From an uncultured Clostridia bacterium (GTDB lineage Bacteria; Bacillota; Clostridia; Christensenellales; Pumilibacteraceae): DNA of 49,804 nucleotides. The position numbers and the translations under genes were made by a program. The stretch lies in assembly GCA_944362615.1 (NCBI GenBank), contig CALVTM010000009.1, positions 1 to 49,804 of the forward strand, in the 5' to 3' direction. This document shows positions 33,323-41,849 of the stretch, one piece after another (the first letter of the stretch is position 1; every line of letters begins with the position of its first letter). The notes under the pieces are model-generated. The model was given only the letters and a program-made list of their open reading frames with translations, ran no database searches and was not told the DNA's origin.

Positions 33323-34476
33323 TTCGTGATACCCGTAAGTCTGCCCTGTCCGTTCGGACGGTCGCACACAAGTTCGCAGTACTTGACAAGAGTTGCCGTA
33401 TACGTCGGATACCCTTGGTTCTGGCGGAGAACATTGCCGTTTTCCGTTTCAAGGAATCTCCAGTCGCAAAGCTGATGCAGGTGGAATACGCTTGTGTCGA
33501 GCAGGTACATGGTACCCGAAGGTACGAACCTGTCATAGACGAGCGGTATTCCGTTGAACGACATCGAGCGGAAACCGCCCTCAAGATTGAGCATGTCTAT
33601 GTTTCTCTTATACTGGGACATATAGTCCATGTACGCATACTTTGTAATGTCGTCGACGGCAATAAAGTCTATCGTCGAACCTGCCTGCGTTTCGAGGAAG
33701 TCGATTGCTTCCTGTATCTTTATCTCGTCAAGAGCGCCTACCGATGCGCGGGTATAAGGCTTGAGAAGCGGCGACGTCGATCTGTCGACACCGTAAAGGG
33801 GTTTGGTGGTATCGAATATTGCGGCAAGTCCGGTTATTTCCTTATCCTTACTGCCCTGCACATAAAGCGCATCGCCTACCGCAAGCCCGCTGGGCAGACT
33901 GGCAAGCGTGATCGTTCCCGCCGCGCTGTCTACCGATTCCACGACAATACCGGTGCCGCGTACGCCCGAGTTACTGTAAACGTCCACTACAAGCCCGGGT
34001 ACGATATTACGCGTATCGGTCACATTGATGTCATCCGCGCCCGTCGTTACTCTGCTGATCTCGGCAAGCTTACCAGAACCGTCGCCGTAAAGCATTCTGC
34101 CGAGGTTGAACTTGCTCGCTTTGAGAAGCCCGTCCAGCTCGGCGTTGAGAAGGTCGGTAAACGCGCCCTTGTCGTTAGCCGACGCTCTGATCGCCTTATC
34201 GGATATCTCTATCTGTCCGTAGAGGTTCTTCAGCGTGGACACGAACTGAAGATAGTTATTGCCGTGCGCCGCGGGAAGAGCGCCGTCCTCGTCGCCCGCA
34301 CCTATGCCGCCGTTGATGCCGAGGGATACCGCTTTGCGCACCTCTTTGCCCCATACGTCCGTCATAGTCTGATCGATTTTAGTCATTAGCGGGTTTACCT
34401 TAGTGTTAAGCAGCTCGGTCACAGCGCCGAGGTATACGCTTTTAAGAGCATTCTCCGCCGAATTAATAGTTACCAT
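33319..34476 (-). CDS. HK97-fold major capsid protein
   Basis: 385 residues. The N-terminal helix (TKVNPLMTKIDQTMTDVWGKEV), EISDKAIRAS, a spine-helix region, and the C-terminal VFHLHQLCDWRFLETENGNVLRQNQGYPTY fit a phage major capsid protein. Residues about 160-230 form a beta-rich insertion (GLVVDVYSNSGVRGTG to DALYVQGS), like the I-domain of P22-type coats. No protease gene or delta domain is evident. GGAGAAACAC precedes the ATG. Confidence 0.8.
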   Translation of the reverse strand: MVTINSAENALKSVYLGAVTELLNTKVNPLMTKIDQTMTDVWGKEVRKAVSLGINGGIGAGDEDGALPAAHGNNYLQFVSTLKNLYGQIEISDKAIRASANDKGAFTDLLNAELDGLLKASKFNLGRMLYGDGSGKLAEISRVTTGADDINVTDTRNIVPGLVVDVYSNSGVRGTGIVVESVDSAAGTITLASLPSGLAVGDALYVQGSKDKEITGLAAIFDTTKPLYGVDRSTSPLLKPYTRASVGALDEIKIQEAIDFLETQAGSTIDFIAVDDITKYAYMDYMSQYKRNIDMLNLEGGFRSMSFNGIPLVYDRFVPSGTMYLLDTSVFHLHQLCDWRFLETENGNVLRQNQGYPTYTATLVKYCELVCDRPNGQGRLTGITN

Positions 34477-34490
34477 GTGTTTCTCCTTTT

Positions 34491-34706
34491 TTATCGGTCA
34501 CCCGATATTATTATTCGTTTTGCCTCTTCGAGGCTCTTCGCTCTGAACGGAAGCGCGCGCGTCGGGTATCCGCGTCCGCATATCACGGGAACGCTCGTTT
34601 CCTCACCCGGTTTATCACCCGCGGCGGCACGCAGTCTGCCGTTCTCCTTTTCCAGCTCGCCCAGCCTGCGCATAAGCGAGCGCCTGTCCGTTCTTCTTTT
34701 ACGCAT
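34491..34706 (-). CDS. Small coiled-coil protein between portal and capsid
   Basis: 71 residues. A basic N-terminus with a coiled coil (RRLGELEKENGRLRAA) precedes a Pro/Gly-rich stretch and a final helix. GGAGGCGGAAA precedes the ATG, which overlaps the portal stop by eight bases. Scaffolding proteins lie at this position in P22-like phages but are much longer, so a mini-scaffold is only a suggestion. Confidence 0.55.
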   Translation of the reverse strand: MRKRRTDRRSLMRRLGELEKENGRLRAAAGDKPGEETSVPVICGRGYPTRALPFRAKSLEEAKRIIISGDR

Positions 34707-36522
34707 TTTCCGCCTCCGCGCGCCCGGTGAGCGCTTTCATCTCGCGGTGAGTGCGGATATGTGTGAGCATACGCTCAGTAAGCGTTTTATCCCGCTTCAC
34801 CGCTTTTTCGCATTCGGAACTGAGCATGAAACGGATATGCGAATGCAGATGAAGATCGTGATCGTCTATATCCATGACTTCTATCCGCTTACCGCCTGCC
34901 GCGTCGAGGTTCTCTTCGTCCGCATGCTGCTCATGCAGCGAACGCAGCTCCTCCGTCGTTTCCCAGCTTCCGTAGCCGAACGCTTCAAGCAGTTTATGCT
35001 TTGTCGCGTTCCCGAGCTTACCGTCCTCATCGCTGAGCAGTCCGAGAGAAAGCAGCTCAAGCAGCCGCGACTGTCTGCCCGAACGGCTGAGCGCCGACTC
35101 GGCAACGGTATCGCACACGACGTCGCATTCTCCTATATCCGATCCCTTCCAGCGCAGAAGCTCTACTCTGCCGTCTTCTCCGACGCACCGCGTCAGACGT
35201 GATTCCTGCGCAAGCTGTTTATAAAGTCTGAGCACCATACGGCTGACCTCGCGCACTGCGGCGCGGATCAGATCACTGGTTATCGCAAGACGGCTGTCAT
35301 CTTGGTCTATAAGCAGCTGTATCGCCGTGCCGCTCCCCGCCTGAGCGGGTACCGCAGACGAACGCATTATATCGCTCACGCCCGTGATGATATTGAATTC
35401 CTCTTCCAGCTTGCTTTCCTCTGCGGACAAGGATGAAGGCACGACTCCCTGATCGAGCATCTGCGGAGGGCGCGTACCCTGGCGGTATATGACGACGCTT
35501 CCCGGCCGGAGTCCTTCTTCCGCCAGGCTATCGGTATCTACCGAGCCGTCTTCCACCGCGAGTACGCCCCCGCAAAGCCTGTTGATGAATTCGTGCTTAC
35601 GATTCTTGACCGCATTGTATGCGCGCTGAACGGGTATCGCGCGCTCCACCATGCTCTGCCCGAAAAATGCGCCTGCCGTCGGCAGCGCGTCCTGCTTTAC
35701 GAACGGGAACGTGCGCTTGCCGTCCCTGCCGTTTTCATACGGCAGCGGTCCGGAATAAAGCAGCTTGTCCCCGCATGTGATCAGAAGCTCCCCTTCCGGT
35801 TTGGCTTTGGTCGGGCGCTCGTAGCGTTCTATGAGCACCGCGTATCCGCCCGGACGCACTTTGCGCATATCCGCAAGCAGACGGGAAGAACTGCGTTCGG
35901 GCAGCGCGAACTCCACCTCCTCTTCGGATACGGCGACGCCGTACATGTCGTATATCTCCCCGACGGGAAGAGCGCGCGCATGTATCAGTGAGCGCACATC
36001 GTCCAGCGTTTCCGCGCACAGATTGTCGGGGAATATCTCGTACGGCGATACCGCCGTGATGCAGACGTCCCCCGCTTCGTTGTCCCAGTACACCTTATAT
36101 AGCGACGTACCCGTAAGTTCGCTCCACATTGTCGCACGGGAAATGACATTTTCAGTCTCCATCCTCGCACTTACCGCCGACAGTATCTTCGTGGACGCTT
36201 CCGCCGTCTTGAGGTCTTCGTCTGAGCCGGATGCGGGGCGCACGCTCATTACAGGGCGCACTCCGGCAAGCTTGGCAAGTCTTGTTTCAAGTATGGGAGC
36301 TATGTGGTTATATACCTGGCGCTCTTCCCAATCGCTCCCGGGCAGAGTATCCTCCACCCCGAGAACGGGCGTTATGTCCGCATACTGCCTGCCTGCGACA
36401 AAACAGGCGTTGAGCGTCCACTGCGCTTCCGTCGCACGCCGCTGCTCACTGCGGCGCTCATAATCCCGCCTGACCTCAAGAGCGGTATGTCTTGCAGCCT
36501 CGGCTTCCGCATCAGAGATCAT
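34699..36522 (-). CDS. Phage portal protein
   Basis: 607 residues. N-terminal WTLNACFVAGRQYADI, RQVYNHIAPILETRLAKLAGVRPVMSV and the stem-like helix region ERAIPVQRAYNAVKNRKHEFINR fit the P22-type portal family. The C-terminus is helical with His-rich DIDDHDLHLHSH. It forms the dodecameric DNA-entry ring at one capsid vertex. ATG 36522 is set by AGGGGGTCAAGGA and the ATGA overlap with the small gene upstream; the frame extends to 36573 without support. Confidence 0.8.
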   Translation of the reverse strand: MISDAEAEAARHTALEVRRDYERRSEQRRATEAQWTLNACFVAGRQYADITPVLGVEDTLPGSDWEERQVYNHIAPILETRLAKLAGVRPVMSVRPASGSDEDLKTAEASTKILSAVSARMETENVISRATMWSELTGTSLYKVYWDNEAGDVCITAVSPYEIFPDNLCAETLDDVRSLIHARALPVGEIYDMYGVAVSEEEVEFALPERSSSRLLADMRKVRPGGYAVLIERYERPTKAKPEGELLITCGDKLLYSGPLPYENGRDGKRTFPFVKQDALPTAGAFFGQSMVERAIPVQRAYNAVKNRKHEFINRLCGGVLAVEDGSVDTDSLAEEGLRPGSVVIYRQGTRPPQMLDQGVVPSSLSAEESKLEEEFNIITGVSDIMRSSAVPAQAGSGTAIQLLIDQDDSRLAITSDLIRAAVREVSRMVLRLYKQLAQESRLTRCVGEDGRVELLRWKGSDIGECDVVCDTVAESALSRSGRQSRLLELLSLGLLSDEDGKLGNATKHKLLEAFGYGSWETTEELRSLHEQHADEENLDAAGGKRIEVMDIDDHDLHLHSHIRFMLSSECEKAVKRDKTLTERMLTHIRTHREMKALTGRAEAENA

Positions 36523-36695
36523 TCCTTGACCCCCTTCAGCTTCGCGGTAAGTTTGCCAAGTTCCGCAAGACACTGCGCGCAGATATTGAGATTACTGCGC
36601 GTACCCGTGCGCGCAAAACGGACGCTGTAGTCCGCGCGATTGCCGCATGCACCCAGCTCACACCGCATTCTGTACTTACATTTAACGAGTTCCAT
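36519..36695 (-). CDS. Small Cys-rich (zinc-binding-like) protein
   Basis: 58 residues with cysteines in CKYRMRCELGACG and NICAQCLAEL, enough for one tetrahedral metal site. GGAGGTAATA precedes ATG 36695, giving strong support for this start. It lies between the TerS-like and portal genes; its role in packaging or regulation is unknown. Confidence 0.65.
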   Translation of the reverse strand: MELVKCKYRMRCELGACGNRADYSVRFARTGTRSNLNICAQCLAELGKLTAKLKGVKE

Positions 36696-36963
36696 TATTA
36701 CCTCCGTTGTTTTTGTAATATTCCCCGATAAGCTCAAGGACCTTTTGTCTTTCCGCTTCCAGCTCGTCCTCATCCGGCTCCGTCTCCACGCCGCTCAGCT
36801 CCAGAAGCAGTTTTATCGCGGTCATATCCGGCGGCACGTCCTTGACCGATACCTTGCGCTTGAGAATGCTCCCGTCCGCATCGTACTCGCACACGGTCTC
36901 GCTTGCCTCGTAACCGAGAGCGCGTTTGCGGATTGCCGCAAGCAGCTGTTCATCACCTGCCAT
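36682..36963 (-). CDS. Terminase small-subunit-like protein
   Basis: 93 residues. RKRALGYEASETVCEYDADG and KVSVKDVPPDMTAIKLLLELSG resemble the oligomerisation part of phage small terminases, where a VPPDxTAxKxLL phrase is common. An N-terminal DNA-binding HTH is not obvious, so it may be shortened. GAGGAGACGGT precedes ATG 36963, which overlaps the end of TerL by 11 bases. TerS usually precedes TerL; here it follows. Confidence 0.55.
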   Translation of the reverse strand: MAGDEQLLAAIRKRALGYEASETVCEYDADGSILKRKVSVKDVPPDMTAIKLLLELSGVETEPDEDELEAERQKVLELIGEYYKNNGGNNGTR

Positions 36964-38386
36964 ACCGTCTCCTCGACAGCGCGGCGGCAAGTCTGTCCTT
37001 ATCCTTACGCACAGCGGATCTGACTTCGGGCGCGCTCTTTCCTTTGGGCGCGGTCATAAGATAATAACGCAGCTCGTCCACGCAGTGATCGTCTTTTTTT
37101 ACGGGAGCGTCGTCATCTCCCCAGGCGTACGTTTTCAGCTCGCGTATCATGTTGACGCACGAACGGAATATGTACAGCCGCGGCTCGCCCTCTCCTTTCA
37201 GAAACGACTTGACCGTATTGATACCGCTGTAAACGTCCTTATTCACGTTCGTGCTGACAAGTATGCCGCGATCGCCAAAGAGCGCCGAGACACTGCGCAT
37301 GCCGCCGAGTGTGCGCTGATTTGCCGCCGGATCGATAAGCGCGCGGTATCTTCCGGAATTGTCGCAGCGCCACCCGAGAGAAGCGCACTTTTCACGTATG
37401 CGCTCCGCATGCCAGTCGACGTCCTTACCGGCAGCGAAGTGCTCCGCCACGACGTATACACGCCCGTCTCCGTCCACCGCGTACCAATGGCACGCAAGCG
37501 GATTATGCAGCCCCGGGTCGATCGACATGATATCCTGCCAATCTGCCGGCACCGGGAACGGATCGATCACGTGTATGCTCTCGTCGAACTCGGGATATAC
37601 AAGCCCGCTCCGCCTGATGAATCTTCCATACCTTCTGCTTTCCAGCACGTCCTCCGGAAGGTTGGCGGACAGACCTGCTATCTCGTCGGGGTCGAGATAC
37701 GGATTGTCCGCCCACTCCATGAACTCGCACCATACGTCCGGATCGTCGGACATATAAATGCGGTTGTACACGAACGTAAGCCCTTTGAGCGGGGTCATCG
37801 TGCCGAACATTTCTCCGCGCCTGTCCATAAGACGCATACGGCACTCGTCGTAGATGTCCTCAGGCGGCTCTTCGTCGAACCAGACATAATCCAGTCCTGT
37901 GCCCTGGAATTTTTCCCTGCCGCTCTCGCAAGACTTGAAACCTATGCGCGATAATGTGCCGAATACGTTCTTTATAAGCAGATAGTCTATGACTCCGCAT
38001 TCGGGTGCGGATGACTTACCGCTTATCATGACTGCGTCCGCTATCCATTCCTTTTTCAGGTATGAAAGTATCTTGCGCTGAGCCACGTCGCGCTGAACCT
38101 CCCTCGTCAGGCTTACCACCCACCCTTCCGTACGCTTGTTACTCGCGTACGGATGTATTCCCCTCGCCCGCCATACCACTTCCGCCGCACCGCATTCCGT
38201 CTTACCGCTGCGGTTTCCGCCGAACACCCACCTGTTACGCTTTCTGCATTTGTGGAACGCCATCTGCTTTTTGTGGACGTAAGGCGGCTCATTGTAGTGC
38301 GCAAGCTTGTTGTTTTCACGCGCGCTGTCCAGCCTGCGCTCTATACGCATCAGCCGCGTCAGCAGCTGCTTTTCGTCAATATCCAT
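36953..38386 (-). CDS. Phage terminase large subunit
   Basis: 477 residues. Walker A FGGNRSGKT (55-63) and Walker B VWFDEEPP (D171/E172) form the packaging ATPase. The RNase-H-type nuclease has Asp290 in SIDPGLHNP and Asp352 in LIDPAANQ. It cuts and pumps DNA into the capsid through the portal. ATG 38386 follows AAAGGAAGGACTGAAA; the frame runs far upstream on the minus strand, but that part is antisense to the 38444 gene and is not used. First gene of the cluster. Confidence 0.92.
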   Translation of the reverse strand: MDIDEKQLLTRLMRIERRLDSARENNKLAHYNEPPYVHKKQMAFHKCRKRNRWVFGGNRSGKTECGAAEVVWRARGIHPYASNKRTEGWVVSLTREVQRDVAQRKILSYLKKEWIADAVMISGKSSAPECGVIDYLLIKNVFGTLSRIGFKSCESGREKFQGTGLDYVWFDEEPPEDIYDECRMRLMDRRGEMFGTMTPLKGLTFVYNRIYMSDDPDVWCEFMEWADNPYLDPDEIAGLSANLPEDVLESRRYGRFIRRSGLVYPEFDESIHVIDPFPVPADWQDIMSIDPGLHNPLACHWYAVDGDGRVYVVAEHFAAGKDVDWHAERIREKCASLGWRCDNSGRYRALIDPAANQRTLGGMRSVSALFGDRGILVSTNVNKDVYSGINTVKSFLKGEGEPRLYIFRSCVNMIRELKTYAWGDDDAPVKKDDHCVDELRYYLMTAPKGKSAPEVRSAVRKDKDRLAAALSRRRYGR

Positions 38387-38430
38387 TTTCAGTCCTTCCT
38401 TTCCGTCATTATGCGCCCGCCGCCGTATGG

Positions 38431-38443
38431 TATAATCTGTCAA
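38431..38443 (+). promoter_or_regulatory. -10 element just before the 38444 gene
   Basis: TATAAT at 38431-38436, then seven bases to ATG 38444; no acceptable -35 at 16-18 bases. No Shine-Dalgarno is seen either, so this may be a further leaderless start. Confidence 0.4.
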
Positions 38444-39100
38444 ATGAAACTCGCGATCATACTGTATGCCGTACTGCTTTCCCTGCCTCAGCCGGGATGG
38501 GGTCTGGTGACGGAAAGCATTCCTTTCTATTACTTCGACGGGGCGTCCTATACCGTCGCCTTCATGCTGCCCGAAACGTATTTCGTATCCGTGGAGGAGC
38601 AGGGCGACGAGTTCGACCGCGTATCCTTTCTCGATCTGTCCGGTTACATACGTCACGGCGCGGCAAGTATCGTGGATTACGAACCCGTCAGCAAATATCC
38701 GACAGCGGGCAGCGCAACGCTTAAAAAATCCGTATCGTCCGTGTGGCTGTATTCGGATGCGGATATGACAAGCGTCGTCGGAGTGGTGACGGCTTCCGAC
38801 TCTATTTTTCTGTACGGCGTTTCCAAAAAGGATAACATTTTTTATGTACGGGTAGGCACTCCGGACGACTTTATGCGCGGTTACATATCCGGGGAAGCCG
38901 TGGACGTCACATATCCGCCCGAAAATGATATTTCCGCTGTCGCGCCCGATCCTCCGGAAGAGAACGGCACAGAGGATCCGCCGGATAATAACGGAGGCAA
39001 AGCGGAGCTTTCGTACGCCGTCCAGATAATACTTGTCGTCACGCTTGCCGTTCCCGCCTTTCTGCTCGTGTTCCTGCTGTCGACAAGCAAGAAACATTGA
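38444..39100 (+). CDS. Secreted, C-terminally anchored protein of unknown function
   Basis: 218 residues. A signal peptide (MKLAIILYAVLLSLPQPGWG) is followed by a beta-rich domain of about 140 residues with an SH3-like look (VSSVWLYSDADMTSVVGVVTASDSIFLYG), an acidic Pro-rich linker (about 165-190) and a C-terminal membrane helix (about 191-213) with a KKH end. It probably faces the outside of the cell. It diverges from the phage cluster and converges with the HTH gene; whether it belongs to the element is unclear. Confidence 0.6.
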   Translation: MKLAIILYAVLLSLPQPGWGLVTESIPFYYFDGASYTVAFMLPETYFVSVEEQGDEFDRVSFLDLSGYIRHGAASIVDYEPVSKYPTAGSATLKKSVSSVWLYSDADMTSVVGVVTASDSIFLYGVSKKDNIFYVRVGTPDDFMRGYISGEAVDVTYPPENDISAVAPDPPEENGTEDPPDNNGGKAELSYAVQIILVVTLAVPAFLLVFLLSTSKKH

Positions 39101-39200
39101 GCGTCCTTGCAGAGCGTTTTCGCGCCTGATATAAGCGGGGAACTCCGGGCATCTTACTGTCTGAGGCTTTTAAACTGGCGGCGGCGCAGTTACGGCAGCT

Positions 39201-39605
39201 TTAAAGCGTGAGCCCCAACGGCTCGAATACCGAGAAGTCATACCCGGATTTTTTTAACGCGGATAGATACCAGCCGCATTTTTTTAAGGCGTGCTTACCG
39301 ACGTTATGCACAGTCATCCGGCATACGCCGAGTTCACGCGCTATGCTCTCTTCCGTTATGCCCTCCGACCTGCCTTTGAGCACGGTAAGCTCTCTCGGCG
39401 TCAGCAGTGAAAACATTTCCCCGCATACGTAAGATACGGCGACGAGCGCCTGCTTCCTGGCGATCAGATCGGTCATGTCCGCTATCGCCTTTTCCGTCGT
39501 TAATTTCATGTTTGCGGCAGTTCGTTCCAACATCATATCCGTCTTTGAAGCGCTGATCTGCAACTTCGGCATCATTGCCGCTATTGCCCGCACAAATTTT
39601 TCCAT
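39201..39605 (-). CDS. HTH regulator with sigma-70 region 4/LuxR-like domain
   Basis: 134 residues. The C-terminal half has LTPRELTVLKGRSEGITEESIARELGVCRMTVHNVGKHALKK, a helix-turn-helix of the sigma region 4/LuxR type. The N-terminal half is helical with no sensor domain recognised. TAGAGGT precedes the ATG. It may control the phage cluster, on whose upstream side and strand it lies, but this is inferred from position alone. Confidence 0.65.
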   Translation of the reverse strand: MEKFVRAIAAMMPKLQISASKTDMMLERTAANMKLTTEKAIADMTDLIARKQALVAVSYVCGEMFSLLTPRELTVLKGRSEGITEESIARELGVCRMTVHNVGKHALKKCGWYLSALKKSGYDFSVFEPLGLTL

Positions 39606-39731
39606 AATTATACCTCTACCTAAATTTGGAACATATATTCTATATTCATGCGTATTTTATCACACAATTGTGGACAACTGTCTGTCCACAATTCAGACGC
39701 TGTATAAGGTTTTTTCAAAGAATTATAACAT

Positions 39732-39760
39732 TTGACAAGCGGGAAAAATTGATGTACAAT
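39732..39760 (+). promoter_or_regulatory. Promoter of htpG
   Basis: Perfect -35 TTGACA (39732-39737), 17-base spacer, -10 TACAAT (39755-39760). AAGGAGG lies in the short leader. No CIRCE or CtsR box is visible. Confidence 0.75.
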
Positions 39761-39787
39761 ACGTTTTGAAAACCAAGGAGGCATTTT

Positions 39788-41659
39788 ATGGCACTCAAAC
39801 AATTCAAAGCTGAGAGCAAGAGACTGCTCGACCTGATGATCAATTCGATCTACACTAACAGAGAGATATTTTTACGCGAAATCATCTCCAACGCATCGGA
39901 CGCGATCGATAAGCTGCACTTCATTTCGCTTACGGACGAAGGAGCGCGCAGGGACTTCCGTATCCTGATCACGCGGGATCGTGAGGCGCGTACGCTTACC
40001 GTGGACGACAACGGTATCGGTATGAGCGCGGAGGAGCTGGAAAGCGATCTCGGCACGATAGCGAAGAGCGGAACGCTGGACTTCAAGCAGAATTCGACGG
40101 ACGGAAATGCGGCTGAAGAGCTGATAGGTCAGTTCGGCGTAGGATTTTACTCATGCTTTATGGTAGCGGACGAGGTCACCGTCATATCCAGGAAGTACGG
40201 TGAGGAAAAAGCGCATAAGTGGGTCAGCACCGGCGTAGACGGTTATGAGATCACGGACGCGGAGCGCGAAACCAGCGGTACTACCGTGATACTTAAGCTC
40301 AAGCCGGATGGAAGCGGCGACAATTATTCGCAGTATCTTGAAGAATACACCATTCGTTCGCTCGTCAAGCATTACTCCGACTATATCCGTTATCCGATAA
40401 TCACGGATGTGGTCAAGTATACGGATGAAAAAACGGAGGACGGCAAGCCGGTCACCAGGACCGAGCCGGAGACGCTCAATTCTATGGTACCCATATGGAA
40501 GCGCCGCCGCAGTGAGGTCAAGGACGAAGAGTATAAAGACTTCTATATGGACAATTTTTCGGAGGGCGACGCTCCCGAAAAGATCATAACCGCGAATATG
40601 GAAGGCTCCGTAAGCTTCACTGCGCTGCTGTTCATCCCCTCCCGCCCGCCTTACGACTACTACACCAAAGCGTACAAGCGCGGACTCAAGCTGTATTCAA
40701 GCGGCGTGCTCATCATGGATACATGCGAAAAGCTGCTTCCCGACTGGCTGGGCTTTGTGCGCGGTATCGTAGACTCTTCCGATCTGTCGCTGAACATTTC
40801 CAGAGAGATGCTTCAGCACGACCGTCAGCTCAGCGAGATCGCCAAGGCGCTTGAAAAGAAGCTGCTTTCCGAGCTTGCAAAGTGGCTGGAAAGCGACCGC
40901 GCCGGTTATGAAAAGTTCTTCAGTCAGTTCGGCATAACGCTCAAGTTCGGCGCTTACGAGGGCTTCGGCATGAACCTTAACAAGCTTAAAGACCTTCTCG
41001 TATACAAGACCGCAAAGGGCAAAACCGTCACGCTCAAAGAGTATGTTGCGGATATGTCCGCCGATCAGAAGGACATATATTACGCCTCCGGTTCGGATGC
41101 CGTTTCACTCGGTTCCCTGCCCCAGGTGACAGCCGTTGTCGCAAAGGGTTACGACGTACTTCTGCTTACGGATAACGTAGACGAGTTTGTCATCAAGCTG
41201 ATGAACGCATACGATGAAAAGCCGCTTAAGAGCGTATCGTCGGACACCCTCGATCTCTCTACGGATGAAGAAAAATCCGCCGCTGAGAAAAAAACGACGG
41301 ACAACAAGGCTTTACTTGACGAAGTCAAAGAGATACTTGCAGGCAAGGTATCCGAAGTCCGGCTGTCGTCCATGCTCGGAGAGTACGCAAGCGGACTTTC
41401 GGCAAAGGGCGAGCTTTCGATTGAAATGGCAAAAGTACTTGCGTCCATGCCGGGAAACGAAAAGATCAAGGCTCAGTACGTACTTGAGCTCAATCCCGAT
41501 CACAAGATGTTCGGACTGCTCCGCACTCTTTCGGAGACCGATAAAACCAAGTTCGGCAGACTGTGCGTACTTCTCTACACCGAAGCTATGCTCACTGTCG
41601 GCATCGAACCCGAAAATCCCGGCGAATTCGTCAAACTGGTAAACGAGTTCATCGGCTGA
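39788..41659 (+). CDS. htpG: Molecular chaperone HtpG (Hsp90)
   Basis: 623 residues, full length. GHKL ATPase motifs: NASDAIDKL, DNGIGMS and GQFGVGFYSCFMV; the middle domain has LNISREMLQHDRQL and the C-terminal dimerisation domain follows. Hsp90 assists folding of client proteins in the cytosol. AAGGAGG lies eight bases before the ATG. It is a single-gene unit with its own promoter and terminator. Confidence 0.97.
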   Translation: MALKQFKAESKRLLDLMINSIYTNREIFLREIISNASDAIDKLHFISLTDEGARRDFRILITRDREARTLTVDDNGIGMSAEELESDLGTIAKSGTLDFKQNSTDGNAAEELIGQFGVGFYSCFMVADEVTVISRKYGEEKAHKWVSTGVDGYEITDAERETSGTTVILKLKPDGSGDNYSQYLEEYTIRSLVKHYSDYIRYPIITDVVKYTDEKTEDGKPVTRTEPETLNSMVPIWKRRRSEVKDEEYKDFYMDNFSEGDAPEKIITANMEGSVSFTALLFIPSRPPYDYYTKAYKRGLKLYSSGVLIMDTCEKLLPDWLGFVRGIVDSSDLSLNISREMLQHDRQLSEIAKALEKKLLSELAKWLESDRAGYEKFFSQFGITLKFGAYEGFGMNLNKLKDLLVYKTAKGKTVTLKEYVADMSADQKDIYYASGSDAVSLGSLPQVTAVVAKGYDVLLLTDNVDEFVIKLMNAYDEKPLKSVSSDTLDLSTDEEKSAAEKKTTDNKALLDEVKEILAGKVSEVRLSSMLGEYASGLSAKGELSIEMAKVLASMPGNEKIKAQYVLELNPDHKMFGLLRTLSETDKTKFGRLCVLLYTEAMLTVGIEPENPGEFVKLVNEFIG

Positions 41660-41682
41660 CAGTTACAAACGGTTTAAAATAT

Positions 41683-41720
41683 AAAAACAGACTTCCGCAC
41701 TTGTGCGGAAGTCTGTTTTT
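41683..41720 (+). terminator. Terminator of htpG
   Basis: AAAAACAGACTTCCGCAC pairs with GTGCGGAAGTCTGTTTTT, an 18-bp perfect stem with a two-base gap, ending in T5. Confidence 0.92.
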
Positions 41721-41814
41721 ATGTACGCGCCGCAAATAGCGGGCAATGACCGGGTGTATCAACACATAAATAAGCTGCAAAAAATGCGGCGAAACGGGCT
41801 GCGGCGCTAAACGG

Positions 41815-41843
41815 TTGACATAACGGCGGCATTGGGCTATACT
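41815..41843 (+). promoter_or_regulatory. Promoter giving a leaderless CPBP mRNA
   Basis: Perfect -35 TTGACA (41815-41820), 17-base spacer, -10 TATACT (41838-41843), six bases, then ATG 41850. Confidence 0.8.
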
Positions 41844-41849
41844 GCGTTT

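Larger units (their letters stand above)
26963..38386 (-). mobile_element. Phage-derived capsid/packaging gene cluster without integrase
   Basis: About 11.4 kb and some 16 genes, all on the minus strand and mostly overlapping by 1-4 bases. In transcription order: TerL, TerS-like, small zinc protein, portal, small coiled-coil protein, major capsid, two connector-type proteins, three large beta-rich proteins, BhlA-like holin, small proteins, a coiled-coil protein and a second holin-like protein. The layout resembles a short-tailed (P22-like) morphogenesis module. No integrase, excisionase, repressor, replication gene, tape measure or tail tube is present, and no att repeat was found by eye. All frames are open. 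It is either a prophage remnant or a domesticated particle. Confidence 0.85.

Noticed and set aside
38387..38443. Sporulation sigma (sigma-K-like ACC...CATA) promoter for the terminase gene
   Set aside because: Spacing and the rest of the -10 do not fit, and no alternative element scores better by eye. The promoter of the cluster remains unknown.
38387..39097. N-terminal extension of the terminase frame by about 237 codons
   Set aside because: It is antisense to the 38444 gene, has no family similarity, and the AAAGGAAGGA site places the start at 38386.
39606..39787. CIRCE or CtsR operator upstream of htpG
   Set aside because: Neither the TTAGCACTC inverted repeat nor a CtsR heptad repeat is present.
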